Source of the DNA: Coriobacteriales bacterium
GTDB taxonomy: Bacteria > Actinomycetota > Coriobacteriia > Coriobacteriales > UBA8131
Direction of reading: 5' to 3'
Length of the DNA stretch: 34,237 nucleotides
NCBI GenBank assembly: GCA_031264075.1
Contig: JAISEO010000040.1
Location: 1-34,237, forward strand
Below, piece by piece: positions 23,549 to 33,456 of this stretch. A program made the position numbers and the translations under genes. The notes beneath the pieces were generated by a model. The model saw only the letters and a list, made by a program, of their open reading frames with translations, searched no databases and had not been told where the DNA came from. The first letter of the stretch is position 1, and the number at the start of each line of letters is the position of its first letter.

Positions 23549-23574
23549 GCCGCATACCGGATACCGGTAACGGC
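23549..23574 (-). promoter_or_regulatory. Hairpin in the rplX-rplE spacer
   Basis: TACCGG pairs with CCGGTA (23555-23560 and 23564-23569, loop 23561-23563) and is extended by GCCG/CGGC (23549-23552 and 23571-23574) across a small internal loop. It lies about 65 bases before the rplE start, in one of the few long spacers of this operon. In E. coli S8 represses the spc operon at rplE; a comparable role here is inference. Confidence 0.45.
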
Positions 23575-23614
23575 ACCTGGGCGCGTGGGCATCCAGGCAG
23601 AACGGGGAGCTGCC

Positions 23615-23938
23615 TCAGTCGATATCCTTTCCACATTTCTTGCACTGTCGTAGCTTCTTGCCATCCTTGACGTGCACGCCTACGCGTGTTGCCTGGTTGC
23701 ACTTGGGACAGACGAGCTGCACCGTGGCAACGTGAATGGGCATCTCCAGGGAGATGATGCCGCCCTGCGGGTTGTCGCGTGTAGGGCGCTGGGCCTTTTT
23801 GGCCACGGCGACCTTTTCTACGACGACCTTGCGGCTTTCTGGGATGACACGCATGACCGAGCCGGTGGCACCCTTGCTCTTGCCGCTGATGACCCGTATC
23901 GTATCACCCTTTTTTATACGCATCTTGTTATTGCTCAT
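23615..23938 (-). CDS. rplX: 50S ribosomal protein L24 with C-terminal zinc ribbon
   Basis: A 107-residue assembly-initiating protein. The start at 23938 (MSNNKMRIKKGDTIRVISGK) matches the family; upstream codons to 23956 do not. The KOW motif is at about 8-35 and four cysteines (C77, C80, C99, C102) form a C-terminal zinc ribbon found in many Gram-positive L24 proteins. The ribosome site is weak. Lies 59 bases after rplN. Confidence 0.96.
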   Translation of the reverse strand: MSNNKMRIKKGDTIRVISGKSKGATGSVMRVIPESRKVVVEKVAVAKKAQRPTRDNPQGGIISLEMPIHVATVQLVCPKCNQATRVGVHVKDGKKLRQCKKCGKDID

Positions 23939-23997
23939 ACCTGCTCTTTTCAACATCCTCTGTCTCGGCGGTTATAACCTGGAGGGCCAAAAGGCCC

Positions 23998-24366
23998 CTA
24001 GACGGTCTCCGGTGCGAGTGACACTATCTTCATGTAGCGCTTGTCGCGCAGCTCGCGCGCCACGGGCCCGAAGATACGCGTGCCGCGCGGGGCACCGTTA
24101 TCATCGATGACCACCGCGGCGTTCTGGTCGAACTTGATATAGCTGCCATCCTTGCGGTGCACCTCTTTTTTGACGCGCACGATAACGCACTTGACGACCT
24201 CGCCCTTTTTGACGTTGCCGCCGGGCGTGGCCTCCTTGACCGCGCATACCACGACATCGCCGACACTGGCATAGCGCCGCTTTGAACCGCCGAGCACCTT
24301 GATGCACTGCACCTTGCGCGCGCCGGAATTGTCGGCAATCGTCATATATGACTCAGCTTGAATCAT
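23998..24366 (-). CDS. rplN: 50S ribosomal protein L14
   Basis: Exactly 122 residues from [20 protein letters not shown], the usual L14 length and start; the longer frame to 24420 would overlap rpsQ and is rejected. Conserved ending [22 protein letters not shown] is present. A GGGCC-AAAA-GGCCC hairpin (23984-23997) follows the stop without a T run. Confidence 0.97.
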   Translation of the reverse strand: MIQAESYMTIADNSGARKVQCIKVLGGSKRRYASVGDVVVCAVKEATPGGNVKKGEVVKCVIVRVKKEVHRKDGSYIKFDQNAAVVIDDNGAPRGTRIFGPVARELRDKRYMKIVSLAPETV

Positions 24367-24383
24367 CGTTGTCTCACCCTTTC

Positions 24384-24650
24384 CTACTTGGCTTTCTCGA
24401 TGATATGGGTAAGACGCCATCTCTTGAGCTTTGAGATCGGGCGTGTTTCCATAATCTGCACCACATCGCCCACGCCGGCCAGATTGTTCTCGTCATGGGC
24501 GTGGTATTTGGTGGTGCGGGTCATCATCTTGCCGTAGACCGCGTGCGGCTTACGGATGTTTATCTCTACCACGCAGGTCTTATCCGCCGCGGCTGATACT
24601 ACGACGCCCTGGCGCATCTTGCGGTTGTTGCGATCTGCATTTTCAGTCAT
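24384..24650 (-). CDS. rpsQ: 30S ribosomal protein S17
   Basis: An 88-residue early 16S rRNA-binding protein. Contains [18 protein letters not shown] and the S17 signature [22 protein letters not shown]. Standard order rpmC-rpsQ-rplN, but a 92-base spacer with a hairpin precedes it. Confidence 0.97.
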   Translation of the reverse strand: MTENADRNNRKMRQGVVVSAAADKTCVVEINIRKPHAVYGKMMTRTTKYHAHDENNLAGVGDVVQIMETRPISKLKRWRLTHIIEKAK

Positions 24651-24706
24651 GTTGCTTCAAGTCCTTACTTCCTCAGTGGTGCTTCTTCCGTGTTACTTCC
24701 TCGGCG

Positions 24707-24736
24707 GCGTGCTCGCTCTGTGAGCGGGTACCACGC
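24707..24736 (-). promoter_or_regulatory. Hairpin in the rpmC-rpsQ spacer
   Basis: GCGTG/CACGC (24707-24711, 24732-24736) and inner CGCTC/GAGCG (24714-24718, 24722-24726) form a two-step stem with an asymmetric internal loop. No T run follows, so it is not a terminator. Possible RNA structure for regulation or processing; function not shown. Confidence 0.4.
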
Positions 24737-24742
24737 CAGACC

Positions 24743-24949
24743 TCAGCTTACCTTGGCAATGCCCAGCTCGCGGCTGCGGATCTCGGTGAGAACCCGCGCG
24801 ATGTGTTTTCTCACCTGGCGCATGCGGTCGGTATTGTCCAGTTGGCTGGTGGCCGTCTGAAACCTCAGATTGAACAGCTCGGTACGGCCTTCCTTGAGCT
24901 GTATCTGCAAGTCATCGTTAGAGAGCTCTCTGATGTCTCGAGCCTTCAT
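24743..24949 (-). CDS. rpmC: 50S ribosomal protein L29
   Basis: A 68-residue helical hairpin protein at the tunnel exit. MKARDIRELSNDDLQIQLKEGR and the later RKHIARVLTEIRSRELG are typical. One base separates it from the rplP stop, so they are probably coupled. Confidence 0.97.
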   Translation of the reverse strand: MKARDIRELSNDDLQIQLKEGRTELFNLRFQTATSQLDNTDRMRQVRKHIARVLTEIRSRELGIAKVS

Positions 24950-24950
24950 C

Positions 24951-25376
24951 TCATACCTCCCCGTCCTGGTTCTCGCGGCTCACAATCTTGCATTTGATGG
25001 GCAGTTTCTGTATGGCCAGACTGAGCGCCTCCTTGGCGACAGCGGGCTCCACGTCGGCAACCTCAAACATGATGCGGCCGGGCTTTACCACGGCTACCCA
25101 TTCTTCCGGGTTGCCCTTACCGGAACCCATGCGGGTCTCGGCAGGTTTCTTGGTGATGGGCTTGTCCGGAAAGATATTGATCCAGACACGGCCTCCGCGC
25201 TTCATATGACGGGTCATGGCAACACGGGCGGCCTCTATCTGGCGGTTCGTTATCCAGTGCGGTTGCAGTGCCTGGATGCCGTACTCGCCAAAGTTGAGCT
25301 TGGTTGCGCCCTTGGCCTTGCCCTTCATGGAACCGCGCTGCACCTTGCGGTGCTTGACGCGTTTGGGAATCAGCAT
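24951..25376 (-). CDS. rplP: 50S ribosomal protein L16
   Basis: A 141-residue protein near the A-site tRNA. Starts [15 protein letters not shown] and contains [20 protein letters not shown]. Its ATG shares one base with the rpsC stop (TAATG), indicating coupling. Confidence 0.97.
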   Translation of the reverse strand: MLIPKRVKHRKVQRGSMKGKAKGATKLNFGEYGIQALQPHWITNRQIEAARVAMTRHMKRGGRVWINIFPDKPITKKPAETRMGSGKGNPEEWVAVVKPGRIMFEVADVEPAVAKEALSLAIQKLPIKCKIVSRENQDGEV

Positions 25377-26080
25377 TACCTTCTGCCTCCTTCATTGCGA
25401 CGCTGGCGCTGGGGACGCGAATTGCCCTCAAGTGCCGGTTCGGGGGTAGCTTGACCGGGAAGCCGCTCTCCGTGGTAGACCCACACCTTGACACCGATGG
25501 ATCCCATGGTGGTAGCGGCGGTGGCAAAACCGTAGTCTATCTTGGCGCGGAGCGTGTGCAGCGGCACACGGCCCTCGCGATACCACTCGCGTCTGCTCAT
25601 CTCCGCTCCGCCCAAACGGCCGGAACACTGGATACGGATGCCCTTGGCACCGCTCTTGCGAGCACTCTGCACCGCCTTGCGCATGGCCCGGCGGAAGGTG
25701 ACACGACCCTCAAGCTGCTCGGCCACACTCTGGGCGATGAGGTTGGCATCCAGCTCGGGGCGCTTGATCTCCACCACATCCACCGAGCAGCGGCCATTGG
25801 CGATGCCATCGAGCTCCTTGCGGAGTTCCTCTATCTCGGCACCCTTCTTGCCAATGACGATGCCGGGGCGAGCCGTGGTGATGGCAATCTTTATCTTGTC
25901 GCCGGCACGCTCAATCTCTATCTTTGAGACCGCCGCGCGCTCGAGGCGCTTGCTGAGAAATTTGCGCAGGGCCAGGTCGTTGGCCAGATTGGACGCGTAG
26001 TCCTTCTCGGCAAACCAGCGGCTGCGCCAGTTCTCGGTTATACCCAGGCGAAACCCCGTGGGGTAGACTTTTTGTCCCAT
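25376..26080 (-). CDS. rpsC: 30S ribosomal protein S3
   Basis: A 234-residue protein at the mRNA entry tunnel. Begins [18 protein letters not shown], carries the KH motif [16 protein letters not shown] at about residues 75-90, and [20 protein letters not shown] in the C-terminal domain. The tail is basic and disordered. Three bases separate it from rplV. Confidence 0.97.
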   Translation of the reverse strand: MGQKVYPTGFRLGITENWRSRWFAEKDYASNLANDLALRKFLSKRLERAAVSKIEIERAGDKIKIAITTARPGIVIGKKGAEIEELRKELDGIANGRCSVDVVEIKRPELDANLIAQSVAEQLEGRVTFRRAMRKAVQSARKSGAKGIRIQCSGRLGGAEMSRREWYREGRVPLHTLRAKIDYGFATAATTMGSIGVKVWVYHGERLPGQATPEPALEGNSRPQRQRRNEGGRR

Positions 26081-26083
26081 GGC

Positions 26084-26422
26084 TTAAGCCTCCTCTCGGG
26101 TTCCGACGATGACGGTGATATGGCTGGTGCGCTTGAGGATATGGGTGGCCACACCCTTGGCACGCGGACGGATGCGCTTCATCGTGGGCCCATCGTCGGC
26201 ATAGGTCTTGCGGATGACGAGGTTCTCGGCCTTGACACCTTCGCCCTCTGCGTTGGCCACGGCACTGTTGAGGCATTTCTCTATGACCTCGGAGATGTTG
26301 CGGTCGGAGAAGGCCAGTATCTCACGGGCGCGCTCGACCTGCTTGCCGCGAATCATGTTGAGTACCATACGTGCCTTACGCGGCGACACCCGTACGTAGC
26401 GGGCCTGTGCTTTTGCTTCCAT
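26084..26422 (-). CDS. rplV: 50S ribosomal protein L22
   Basis: A 112-residue protein whose beta hairpin lines the exit tunnel. Contains YVRVSPRKARMVLNMIRGK and the hairpin region with DDGPTMKRIRPRAKG. Lies two bases after rpsS and three before rpsC. Confidence 0.97.
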   Translation of the reverse strand: MEAKAQARYVRVSPRKARMVLNMIRGKQVERAREILAFSDRNISEVIEKCLNSAVANAEGEGVKAENLVIRKTYADDGPTMKRIRPRAKGVATHILKRTSHITVIVGTREEA

Positions 26423-26424
26423 TG

Positions 26425-26697
26425 CTACTTGCCCTTCTTGTCGCCCGCATGGCCACGGAAGGTGCGGGTTGCGGCAAACTCGCCGAGCTTATGACCCACC
26501 ATGGACTCGGTAATGTACACGGCTACGTGCTTGCGGCCATCGTGCACGGCAATAGTGTGTCCCACCATCTCCGGAAAGATGGTAGAGGCGCGGCTCCAGG
26601 TCTTGACGACCTGCTTCTCACCGGCGGTATTCATCCTGTTGATGCGACCGAGGAGCCGAGGCTCCACATACGGCCCTTTTTTCAAACTTCTACTCAT
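26425..26697 (-). CDS. rpsS: 30S ribosomal protein S19
   Basis: A 90-residue protein from the family start [13 protein letters not shown] at 26697; upstream codons to 26874 overlap rplB in another frame and are rejected. Contains [23 protein letters not shown] and ends near [13 protein letters not shown] purine-rich but weak ribosome site (AGAGAGAG) precedes it. Confidence 0.96.
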   Translation of the reverse strand: MSRSLKKGPYVEPRLLGRINRMNTAGEKQVVKTWSRASTIFPEMVGHTIAVHDGRKHVAVYITESMVGHKLGEFAATRTFRGHAGDKKGK

Positions 26698-26737
26698 TAC
26701 GCTCTCTCTCTTTTGACCTGTAAGAGTTTCTCCCTCA

Positions 26738-27568
<831 letters not shown>

Positions 27569-27610
27569 GTTACTATCCTCGCTCTGTCTTCTGTCTTATA
27601 TCACGCCGCA

Positions 27611-27895
27611 TTACACGCCAAAGGCCTCAATGGTCTCGCCTGCTACCAGCGTGACGATGGCCTTCTTCCACGAACGGGTATAGCCCTTGGCATAGCGCAC
27701 CCGTCTGGGCTTGCCCTTAACGCTCATGGTGTTGACGCCCAACACATGCACATCGAATATACTCTCGACGGCATCGCGGATCTCTATCTTGTTGGCCTTT
27801 TTGGCCACTTCAAAGGTATAGCGGTTGTCGTTGATAAGGTCGTAGGCACGCTCCGAGATTATCGGGCGGATGATGACCTGACGCGGGTCCTTCAT
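27611..27895 (-). CDS. rplW: 50S ribosomal protein L23
   Basis: A 94-residue docking protein at the tunnel exit (binds SRP and trigger factor). Starts [20 protein letters not shown] and contains ANKIEIRDAVESIFDVHVLGVN. It overlaps the rplD stop by four bases (ATGA), indicating translational coupling. Confidence 0.97.
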   Translation of the reverse strand: MKDPRQVIIRPIISERAYDLINDNRYTFEVAKKANKIEIRDAVESIFDVHVLGVNTMSVKGKPRRVRYAKGYTRSWKKAIVTLVAGETIEAFGV

Positions 27896-28518
27896 GACTG
27901 CAGCACCTCCTCGATGCGCTTGAGCGACGCGGTGGTAAAGACGAGCGTTCCATTGTCGAGGAAGTCGCGCGTATTGGACTCCGACACGGCAATGGCCCGC
28001 ACACGGGGGATGTTCCTGAAACTGAGGAAGGCATTGATGTTGTTGTCGGGGAGCACGATGGTAACGCGGCCTTCGAGCGTGAGGCCCGAGAGGATCTCGA
28101 CCGCCTCTTTGGTTGAAGGCTTCTCAAACTCCAGGTCGTCAACAACACGGAGTTCCTTGTCGGCGAGCTTGGCGGACAGTGCGCTGCGCAAGGCGAGCTT
28201 TATCTCCTTGCTGTTGACTTTGAGCGCATACGAGCGGGGATGCGGGCCAAAGACCACGCCTCCTCCCTTGTAATGAGGAGAACGAATGGAACCCTGGCGC
28301 GCGCGGCCGGTGCCCTTCTGGCGATACGGCTTGCGACCGCCGCCGGAGACCTGTCCGCGGGTCTTGGTGTTATGCGTACCCTGGCGCTGCTGAGCCAGCT
28401 GTGCTCGCACCACGAGGTGCATCACAGGGATGTTGGGCTCCACGGCAAAGACACTGTCCTGCACCCTGGTGGTGCCGAGCTTCTTGCCTTGGGTGTTTGT
28501 TATGGTAATCGTTGCCAT
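27892..28518 (-). CDS. rplD: 50S ribosomal protein L4
   Basis: A 208-residue protein from [13 protein letters not shown] at 28518; the longer frame to 28725 overlaps rplC and is rejected. The tunnel loop motif [21 protein letters not shown]-type is present at about 65-85. L4 is the autogenous repressor of the S10 operon in E. coli; whether this holds here is unknown. Confidence 0.97.
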   Translation of the reverse strand: MATITITNTQGKKLGTTRVQDSVFAVEPNIPVMHLVVRAQLAQQRQGTHNTKTRGQVSGGGRKPYRQKGTGRARQGSIRSPHYKGGGVVFGPHPRSYALKVNSKEIKLALRSALSAKLADKELRVVDDLEFEKPSTKEAVEILSGLTLEGRVTIVLPDNNINAFLSFRNIPRVRAIAVSESNTRDFLDNGTLVFTTASLKRIEEVLQS

Positions 28519-28547
28519 GCACTGACTCCTTACTCTCTGATGATGCC

Positions 28548-29171
28548 CTATGCGGTGCGAACGCGCAGTATGGCGCCCTTGCCGCCGGGGACGGCACCCT
28601 TGATAAGAAGCAGGTTCTGCTCCACATCTACCTTGACTACCTGCAGGTTCTTGACCGTGACCGTATCCGTGCCCATATGGCCGGGGAGCTTCTTGCCCTT
28701 GAACACACGGCTGGGAGAAGCACACTGGCCTACCGAGCCCGGCGCGCGATGGAAGTGCGAACCGTGGCTGGCCCGGCCACCCTGGAAGTTATGACGCTTG
28801 ATGACGCCGGCAAAGCCCTTGCCTTTGGAGACGCCGCTGACATCCACCTTACCGGCATCGACAAAGCCTTCGAGGTTGATCTGCTGGCCCGGCTCATAGC
28901 CGGAGCTGTCCTCAACGCGCACCTCGCCCAGATACTTGCAGGGGCCCGCATGGGCAGCCTTGAAGTGGCCGGCCATGGGCTTGTTGACACGGGATTCCCT
29001 CAGCTCGCTGAAGCCTATCTGGATGGCATCGTAGCCCTCTTTGTCCCTAGACTTTATCTGGGTAACCACACAGGGCCCGGCCTCAATGACCGTAACGGGA
29101 ATAAGCTCGTCCTGCTCACTCCACACCTGGGTCATGCCCAGTTTACGTCCTATAATCGTGTTGCACATCAT
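28548..29171 (-). CDS. rplC: 50S ribosomal protein L3
   Basis: A 207-residue protein starting [17 protein letters not shown], with the internal loop around [17 protein letters not shown] and [17 protein letters not shown] precedes the tandem ATGATG; the first ATG is used. The N-terminal dipeptide extension is unusual but minor. Confidence 0.97.
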   Translation of the reverse strand: MMCNTIIGRKLGMTQVWSEQDELIPVTVIEAGPCVVTQIKSRDKEGYDAIQIGFSELRESRVNKPMAGHFKAAHAGPCKYLGEVRVEDSSGYEPGQQINLEGFVDAGKVDVSGVSKGKGFAGVIKRHNFQGGRASHGSHFHRAPGSVGQCASPSRVFKGKKLPGHMGTDTVTVKNLQVVKVDVEQNLLLIKGAVPGGKGAILRVRTA

Positions 29172-29188
29172 TTGCTCCTCTGTTTGCG

Positions 29189-29500
29189 CTACAGCTTTAA
29201 CTCGATGTCTACGCCCGCCGGGAGGTCAAGACGCATCAGACTGTCCACGGTGTTGGGCGTTGGCTCAAGGATGTCGATGAGCCGCTTATGGGTGCGCATC
29301 TCAAACTGCTCCCGCGAATCCTTGTCCTTGTGGGGCGAGCGCACCACGCAGTACAGATTACGCTCGGTGGGCAGGGGCACCGGTCCGGCAATGGAAGCGC
29401 CGGTCTTTTGCGCCGTATCCACGATAAGCTTGGTGGATTGGTCGACGATCTCATGATCGTAACCCTTGAGACGGATTCTGATTCTTTGGCTCTTAACCAT
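29189..29500 (-). CDS. rpsJ: 30S ribosomal protein S10 (NusE)
   Basis: A 103-residue protein also active in transcription antitermination as NusE. Contains [17 protein letters not shown] and [29 protein letters not shown]-type segments in the family order. Its ATG overlaps the fusA TGA by one base, so it is translated by coupling to EF-G without tuf in between. Confidence 0.97.
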   Translation of the reverse strand: MVKSQRIRIRLKGYDHEIVDQSTKLIVDTAQKTGASIAGPVPLPTERNLYCVVRSPHKDKDSREQFEMRTHKRLIDILEPTPNTVDSLMRLDLPAGVDIELKL

Positions 29501-31587
29501 CAGGCATTACCTCCAGCCTTACTGATGATCTCCTCGGCCACATTCTTGGGAATGGGCTCATACGAGGCAAACTGCATTGTATAGGACGCACGACCCTGCG
29601 TGGATGAGCGCAGATCGGTGGCATAACCAAACATCTCTGAGAGCGGCACCATGGCGGCAACCAGCTTGGCATTGCCACGGCTGTCCATGCCCTGTATCTG
29701 GCCGCGACGGCTGGACAGGTTGCCCATGACATCGCCCATGTAGTCCTCCGGGGTCTCTACTTCCACGCTCATGACCGGCTCGAGCAGGAGCGGATGGGAG
29801 CGCCTGAGGGCCTCTTTAACCGCCAGGCTGCCCGCAATCTTGAAGGCGGCCTCAGAGGAGTCCACCTCGTGATACGAGCCATCAACGAGCTCCACGCCAA
29901 TATCCACCACGGGATAGCCGGCCAGGGTGCCGTTGCCGAGTGCTTCCTGGATGCCGCGGTCAACCGGGATGATGTACTCCCGGGGGACCACACCGCCGAC
30001 TATCTTATTGGTGAACTCATAGCCCTCCCCCGGCTCGCGCTTGATGAGGTTGATGACAACGTGTCCATACTGGCCGCGGCCACCGCTCTGGCGGATGAAC
30101 TTGCCCTCAACTCCGTCTACGCTCCTGCCAGCGGTCTCGCGGTAGGCCACCTGCGGCTTGCCCACGTTGGCCTCCACCTTGAACTCACGCAGCAGGCGGT
30201 CGATGATAATCTCCAGATGCAGCTCGCCCATGCCGGCGATTATCGTCTGACCGGTCTCGCGGTTTGTGGAGACCTTGAAGGTGGGATCCTCCTCGGCCAG
30301 CTTCTGCAGGGCGATGCCGAGCTTGTCCTGCTCTGCCTTGGTCTTGGGCTCAATGGCTATGTCTATGACCGGATCGGGAAACTCCATGCTCTCGAGGATG
30401 ACCGGCGCCTGTTCCGCGCAGAGCGTGTCTCCGGTGGAAGTGTCCTTGAGGCCTACCGCCGCAACGATGTCGCCGGCAGAGCAGCCTTCGATGTCCTCAC
30501 GGGAGTTGGAATGCATCTCGAGCAGGCGCCCGATGCGCTCCTTCTTATCCTTGGTGGCATTGAGTACGTAGGAGCCGGCCTCAAGCCTGCCGGAATACAC
30601 GCGAAAGTAGGTGAGCTTGCCCACGTAGGGGTCGGTCATGACCTTGAAGGCCAGGGCGGCGAAGGGTTCGTTCTCGTCGGCACTGCGCTCTGCCTCGGCA
30701 CCGGTCTTGACGTTGATGCCCTTGATGGCCGGAATATCAAGCGGGCTGGGGAGGTAGTGGATGATGGCATCGAGGAGCTCCTGGATGCCCTTGTTCTTAA
30801 ACGACGCGCCACAGATGACGGGCGTGATGGCACAGGCGATGGTGCCTTTGCGCAGCGCGGCGACTATCTGCTCACTGGAGTAGTCCTCCCCTTCCAGCAC
30901 TGCCATCATGAGGGTGTCGTCAAACTCTGTGGCCACCTCTACCAGCTCGTCGTGCAGGCGCCTGGCCTCGCTTGCAAGCTCGGCGGGAATCTCGCCCTGC
31001 TCGGGATAGATCATGCCCTTCTCGTCCTCGTTGAAGAACTCGGCCTTGAGCGTGATGAGGTCGATGAGGCCCTTGAACTCCCCCTCGGCACCTATCGGCA
31101 GTTGCAGGGATACGGGGTGGGCGTCCAGCCGGTCGGCCATCTGGTCGATGACGGCAAAATAGTCGGCCCCGGTGCGGTCCATCTTGTTGACGAAGGCCAT
31201 GCGGGGCACCTCGTAGCGGTGTGCCTGTCGCCAGACGGTCTCGCTCTGGGGCTGCACGCCGCCTACCGCACAGAACACGGCCACCGTGCCGTCGAGGACG
31301 CGCAGGCTGCGCTCCACCTCAGCAGTAAAGTCCACGTGACCGGGGGTGTCGATAATCTGGATACGGGCATCGCGCCAGAAACAGGTGGTAGCCGAGGACG
31401 TGATGGTGATGCCGCGCTCCTTCTCCTGCTCCATCCAGTCCATGGTGGCTGCGCCCTCGTGCACCTCGCCTATCTTGTGGCTCTTGCCGGTGTAATAGAG
31501 GATACGCTCCGTGGTTGTGGTCTTACCGGCATCGATGTGGGCCATGATGCCGATATTACGGGTATCTTGTAAAGCTGTTCGTGCCAT
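29500..31587 (-). CDS. fusA: Translation elongation factor G
   Basis: Ribosomal translocase GTPase. From [11 protein letters not shown] (31587) the protein is 695 residues; an ATG at 31599 would add four. Neither has an ideally spaced ribosome site (AGGA lies too close to one and somewhat far from the other); 31587 matches the family N-terminus better. GTPase motifs [10 protein letters not shown] (about 16-25), DTPGH and NKMDRTGAD are present, as are the C-terminal domains with [10 protein letters not shown] and [20 protein letters not shown]. Only one fusA is in the window. The spacer to rpsG (about 170 bases) holds an eight-bp hairpin at 31619-31640. Confidence 0.97.
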   Translation of the reverse strand: MARTALQDTRNIGIMAHIDAGKTTTTERILYYTGKSHKIGEVHEGAATMDWMEQEKERGITITSSATTCFWRDARIQIIDTPGHVDFTAEVERSLRVLDGTVAVFCAVGGVQPQSETVWRQAHRYEVPRMAFVNKMDRTGADYFAVIDQMADRLDAHPVSLQLPIGAEGEFKGLIDLITLKAEFFNEDEKGMIYPEQGEIPAELASEARRLHDELVEVATEFDDTLMMAVLEGEDYSSEQIVAALRKGTIACAITPVICGASFKNKGIQELLDAIIHYLPSPLDIPAIKGINVKTGAEAERSADENEPFAALAFKVMTDPYVGKLTYFRVYSGRLEAGSYVLNATKDKKERIGRLLEMHSNSREDIEGCSAGDIVAAVGLKDTSTGDTLCAEQAPVILESMEFPDPVIDIAIEPKTKAEQDKLGIALQKLAEEDPTFKVSTNRETGQTIIAGMGELHLEIIIDRLLREFKVEANVGKPQVAYRETAGRSVDGVEGKFIRQSGGRGQYGHVVINLIKREPGEGYEFTNKIVGGVVPREYIIPVDRGIQEALGNGTLAGYPVVDIGVELVDGSYHEVDSSEAAFKIAGSLAVKEALRRSHPLLLEPVMSVEVETPEDYMGDVMGNLSSRRGQIQGMDSRGNAKLVAAMVPLSEMFGYATDLRSSTQGRASYTMQFASYEPIPKNVAEEIISKAGGNA

Positions 31588-31758
31588 GGAAACGTTCATT
31601 CCTGCTTTCAGTTCAAATAGTCCAGATAACTGTCTGGGCTTCTGTGGGCGGACAGATTGGCTTGAAGCGTGGGGCGGGGGCGAAAGGAGCGTGCCTGAGC
31701 ACGTGACTGAGCCACCGTCTTACGCTGAATGCCAAGATGCCGTTCACAGGAGTCCAGA

Positions 31759-32229
31759 CTACCAACGATAATGAGAGAAGGCCCTGTTAGCCTCTGCCAT
31801 TTTGAATATGTCTTCACGCCTCTTGACCGAAGCTCCGGTGTTGTTGGAGGCGTCGAGTATCTCTGCCGCCAGGCGCTCTGCCATGGTCTTTTCCTTGCGC
31901 TTGCGCGAGAAGTCCACAATCCAGCGGATGGCGAGCGTCGTAGCGCGTCGCGTGTTAACCTCCATGGGCACCTGATAGGTGGCGCCACCCACGCGCTTGG
32001 GTTTGACCTCAAGCGTAGGACGGACGTTATCCATGGCTTTCTTGAATACGGAGAGCGGATCCTGGCCACTTTTCTTCTCAACCAGCCCAAAGGAGCCGTA
32101 GACGATGCCCTCGGCTGTGGACTTTTTGCCATCCAGCAACACCTTGTTGACAAGCTGGGTTACCAGACGGTTGTTATACGCTGCGTCGGGAACTATCTCC
32201 CTGCGTTCGGCAGCTGCTCTGCGTGGCAT
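31759..32229 (-). CDS. rpsG: 30S ribosomal protein S7
   Basis: A 156-residue 3' domain assembly protein, the family length when started at [11 protein letters not shown] (32229), with AGAGGAG five bases upstream. Contains [24 protein letters not shown]. The frame upstream to 32265 has no support. Lies between rpsL and fusA, 69 bases after rpsL. Confidence 0.97.
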   Translation of the reverse strand: MPRRAAAERREIVPDAAYNNRLVTQLVNKVLLDGKKSTAEGIVYGSFGLVEKKSGQDPLSVFKKAMDNVRPTLEVKPKRVGGATYQVPMEVNTRRATTLAIRWIVDFSRKRKEKTMAERLAAEILDASNNTGASVKRREDIFKMAEANRAFSHYRW

Positions 32230-32255
32230 ACGTGCTCCTCTTTCTCTCGAACAGT

Positions 32256-32285
32256 AAAAAGGCATCTGCTGCGGGAGCAGACACC
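32256..32285 (-). terminator. Terminator/attenuator-like hairpin between rpsL and rpsG
   Basis: On the minus strand a ten-bp stem (32276-32285 with 32261-32270, two G-U pairs, loop of five) is followed directly by TTTTT (32256-32260). This has the shape of an intrinsic terminator although it lies inside the operon, 14 bases past the rpsL stop. It may give partial termination so that rpsL mRNA exceeds the rest. Confidence 0.65.
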
Positions 32286-32298
32286 TCGGTTTGCTGAC

Positions 32299-32670
32299 TT
32301 ACTTGGGCTTCTTGGCACCGTAGCGGCTACGGGCCTGCCTGCGGTCACTGACGGGGGCACAGTCCAGTGCGGCACGGATGACCTTATAGCGCACGCCCGG
32401 CAGATCTTTGACGCGGCCACCGCGGATGAGTACCATGGAGTGCTCCTGGAGGTTGTGGCCGATGCCAGGGATGTACGCACTCACCTCCATGCCGTTGACG
32501 AGGCGTACACGACAGACCTTGCGCAGCGCCGAATTGGGCTTCTTGGGCGTCGTGGTGTACACACGGGTACAGACTCCGCGCTTCTGCGGGTTGCCTTTGA
32601 GAGCCGGGGTCTTCTTCTTGTCCACGACTTTCTTGCGGCTCTTGCGCACCAGTTGGTTAATAGTCGGCAA
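32299..32670 (-). CDS. rpsL: 30S ribosomal protein S12 (TTG start)
   Basis: A 123-residue decoding-centre protein. The start codon is TTG at 32670, with AAGGAG six bases upstream; the family N-terminus [12 protein letters not shown] fits exactly. Contains [14 protein letters not shown] (the lysine linked to streptomycin sensitivity is wild-type) and [16 protein letters not shown] with the usual Asp. First gene of the operon. Confidence 0.98.
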   Translation of the reverse strand: MPTINQLVRKSRKKVVDKKKTPALKGNPQKRGVCTRVYTTTPKKPNSALRKVCRVRLVNGMEVSAYIPGIGHNLQEHSMVLIRGGRVKDLPGVRYKVIRAALDCAPVSDRRQARSRYGAKKPK

Positions 32671-32711
32671 AATGCTCTCCTTCTTGCGTGCTTTGAGTTA
32701 GGAAAACGGGG

Positions 32712-32742
32712 GGCTTTTCTGCGAAAATACGTACAGAAAACC
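32712..32742 (-). promoter_or_regulatory. Stem-loop in the str operon leader
   Basis: GGTTTTCTG (complement of 32734-32742) can pair with CAGAAAAGCC (complement of 32712-32721) with one bulge, around a 12-base loop. It lies between the promoter and the rpsL ribosome site. Possible leader regulation; not proven. Confidence 0.4.
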
Positions 32743-32769
32743 GTGCGCCCTCAACAGGCGCAAGCGAGA

Positions 32770-32798
32770 ATACTACCAGTAGCGTGCGAGCTTGTCAA
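32770..32798 (-). promoter_or_regulatory. Main promoter of the str-S10-spc superoperon
   Basis: On the minus strand consensus TTGACA (32793-32798) and TAGTAT (32770-32775) are spaced by 17 bases, with TGG before the -10. It lies about 100 bases before the rpsL start and is the best promoter in the window. Confidence 0.85.
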
Positions 32799-32974
32799 AC
32801 GCCACGCCGCCGGGTGTGTCCAGGGCGATGTGGGTGGTGTGCCAACGCATAAGTAGAGAGCCCGGACGCACCGCTGCGAAATGGTTACTGAATAGGAAGT
32901 GATAGCAAACCAAAAGCTAAAGATATCTGAAGTCTTATTATTCGAAGGCGAGTTCAAGCTTACACGAATGACAG

Positions 32975-33400
32975 TTAAGTAAAGCTACCGGCATAACTGT
33001 CTTCGACGGCATCGAATAAGGACTCGGTGATGTATTCGGATAGACCTAAGTCACGTTCTGTACTCGCCAACTCATCATAAGTTGTTGTTCCAACATCGCA
33101 ATCAGAATTGGTATTGTGAGTCGCGCTTTCAATTTTGTTCCCCCCTGTTACAATTTCAATTGGTTTGGAGCAATACCGTCAGACTTTTTTGGTACAGCTT
33201 CCATTATGTCAGAAATATCACGTTGAAACACATTGCAATCAGTGTCTATTATTGCTTATCGCAGTACCAGCAATACTATCCGAGTCAAGCTGGACGAACA
33301 GAAGCAAGACAATGACCATCGAGCCCAACAGGCTCCAAAAAATAGCATGGTAGGTGAGCAGCAGTACAGCAATATGCCGACGGCCGCAGCTTGCGAGCAC
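32975..33400 (-). pseudogene. Frameshifted remnant of a small single-pass membrane protein gene
   Basis: Read on the minus strand, three consecutive frames carry protein-like sequence. The first has a hydrophobic helix (GSMVIVLLLFVQLDSDS) and ends at NNRH-stop near 33239. A second frame continues DCNVFQRDISDIMEAVPKKSDG and stops near 33147. The third continues IEIVTGGNKIESATHN and ends DAVEDSYAGSFT at 32975. Two one-base shifts would join them into about 130 residues. AT-rich against GC-rich neighbours, so probably acquired and decaying; sequencing error is the alternative. The original start is unclear and no family is recognised. Confidence 0.45.
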
Positions 33401-33403
33401 TGC

Positions 33404-33409
33404 TATTAT
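33404..33409 (+). promoter_or_regulatory. Candidate extended -10 promoter for the VOC gene
   Basis: TGC followed by TATTAT (33404-33409) lies about 48 bases before the ATG at 33457. No convincing -35 element is seen. Confidence 0.35.
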
Positions 33410-33456
33410 GGAAGGCCGCAGCAACGGGCAGGAACGAGGCAACCGGGAGGTACGCC

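Larger units (their letters stand above)
32671..33456. other. Long non-coding and degraded stretch upstream of rpsL
   Basis: About 790 bases with no intact gene. From right to left it holds a candidate promoter for the VOC gene, an AT-rich fragmented gene (32975-33400), about 175 AT-rich bases without visible content, then the str promoter and leader hairpin. The sharp drop in GC from about 32880 to 33400 marks it as different from both flanks. Confidence 0.6.

Noticed and set aside
29794-31572. 592-codon open frame on the plus strand
   Set aside because: Antisense to fusA across its length; no ribosome site and no recognisable motifs. It follows from the codon bias of a GC-rich conserved gene.
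31729-32856. 375-codon plus-strand frame
   Set aside because: Antisense to rpsG and rpsL and through the str promoter; not a gene.
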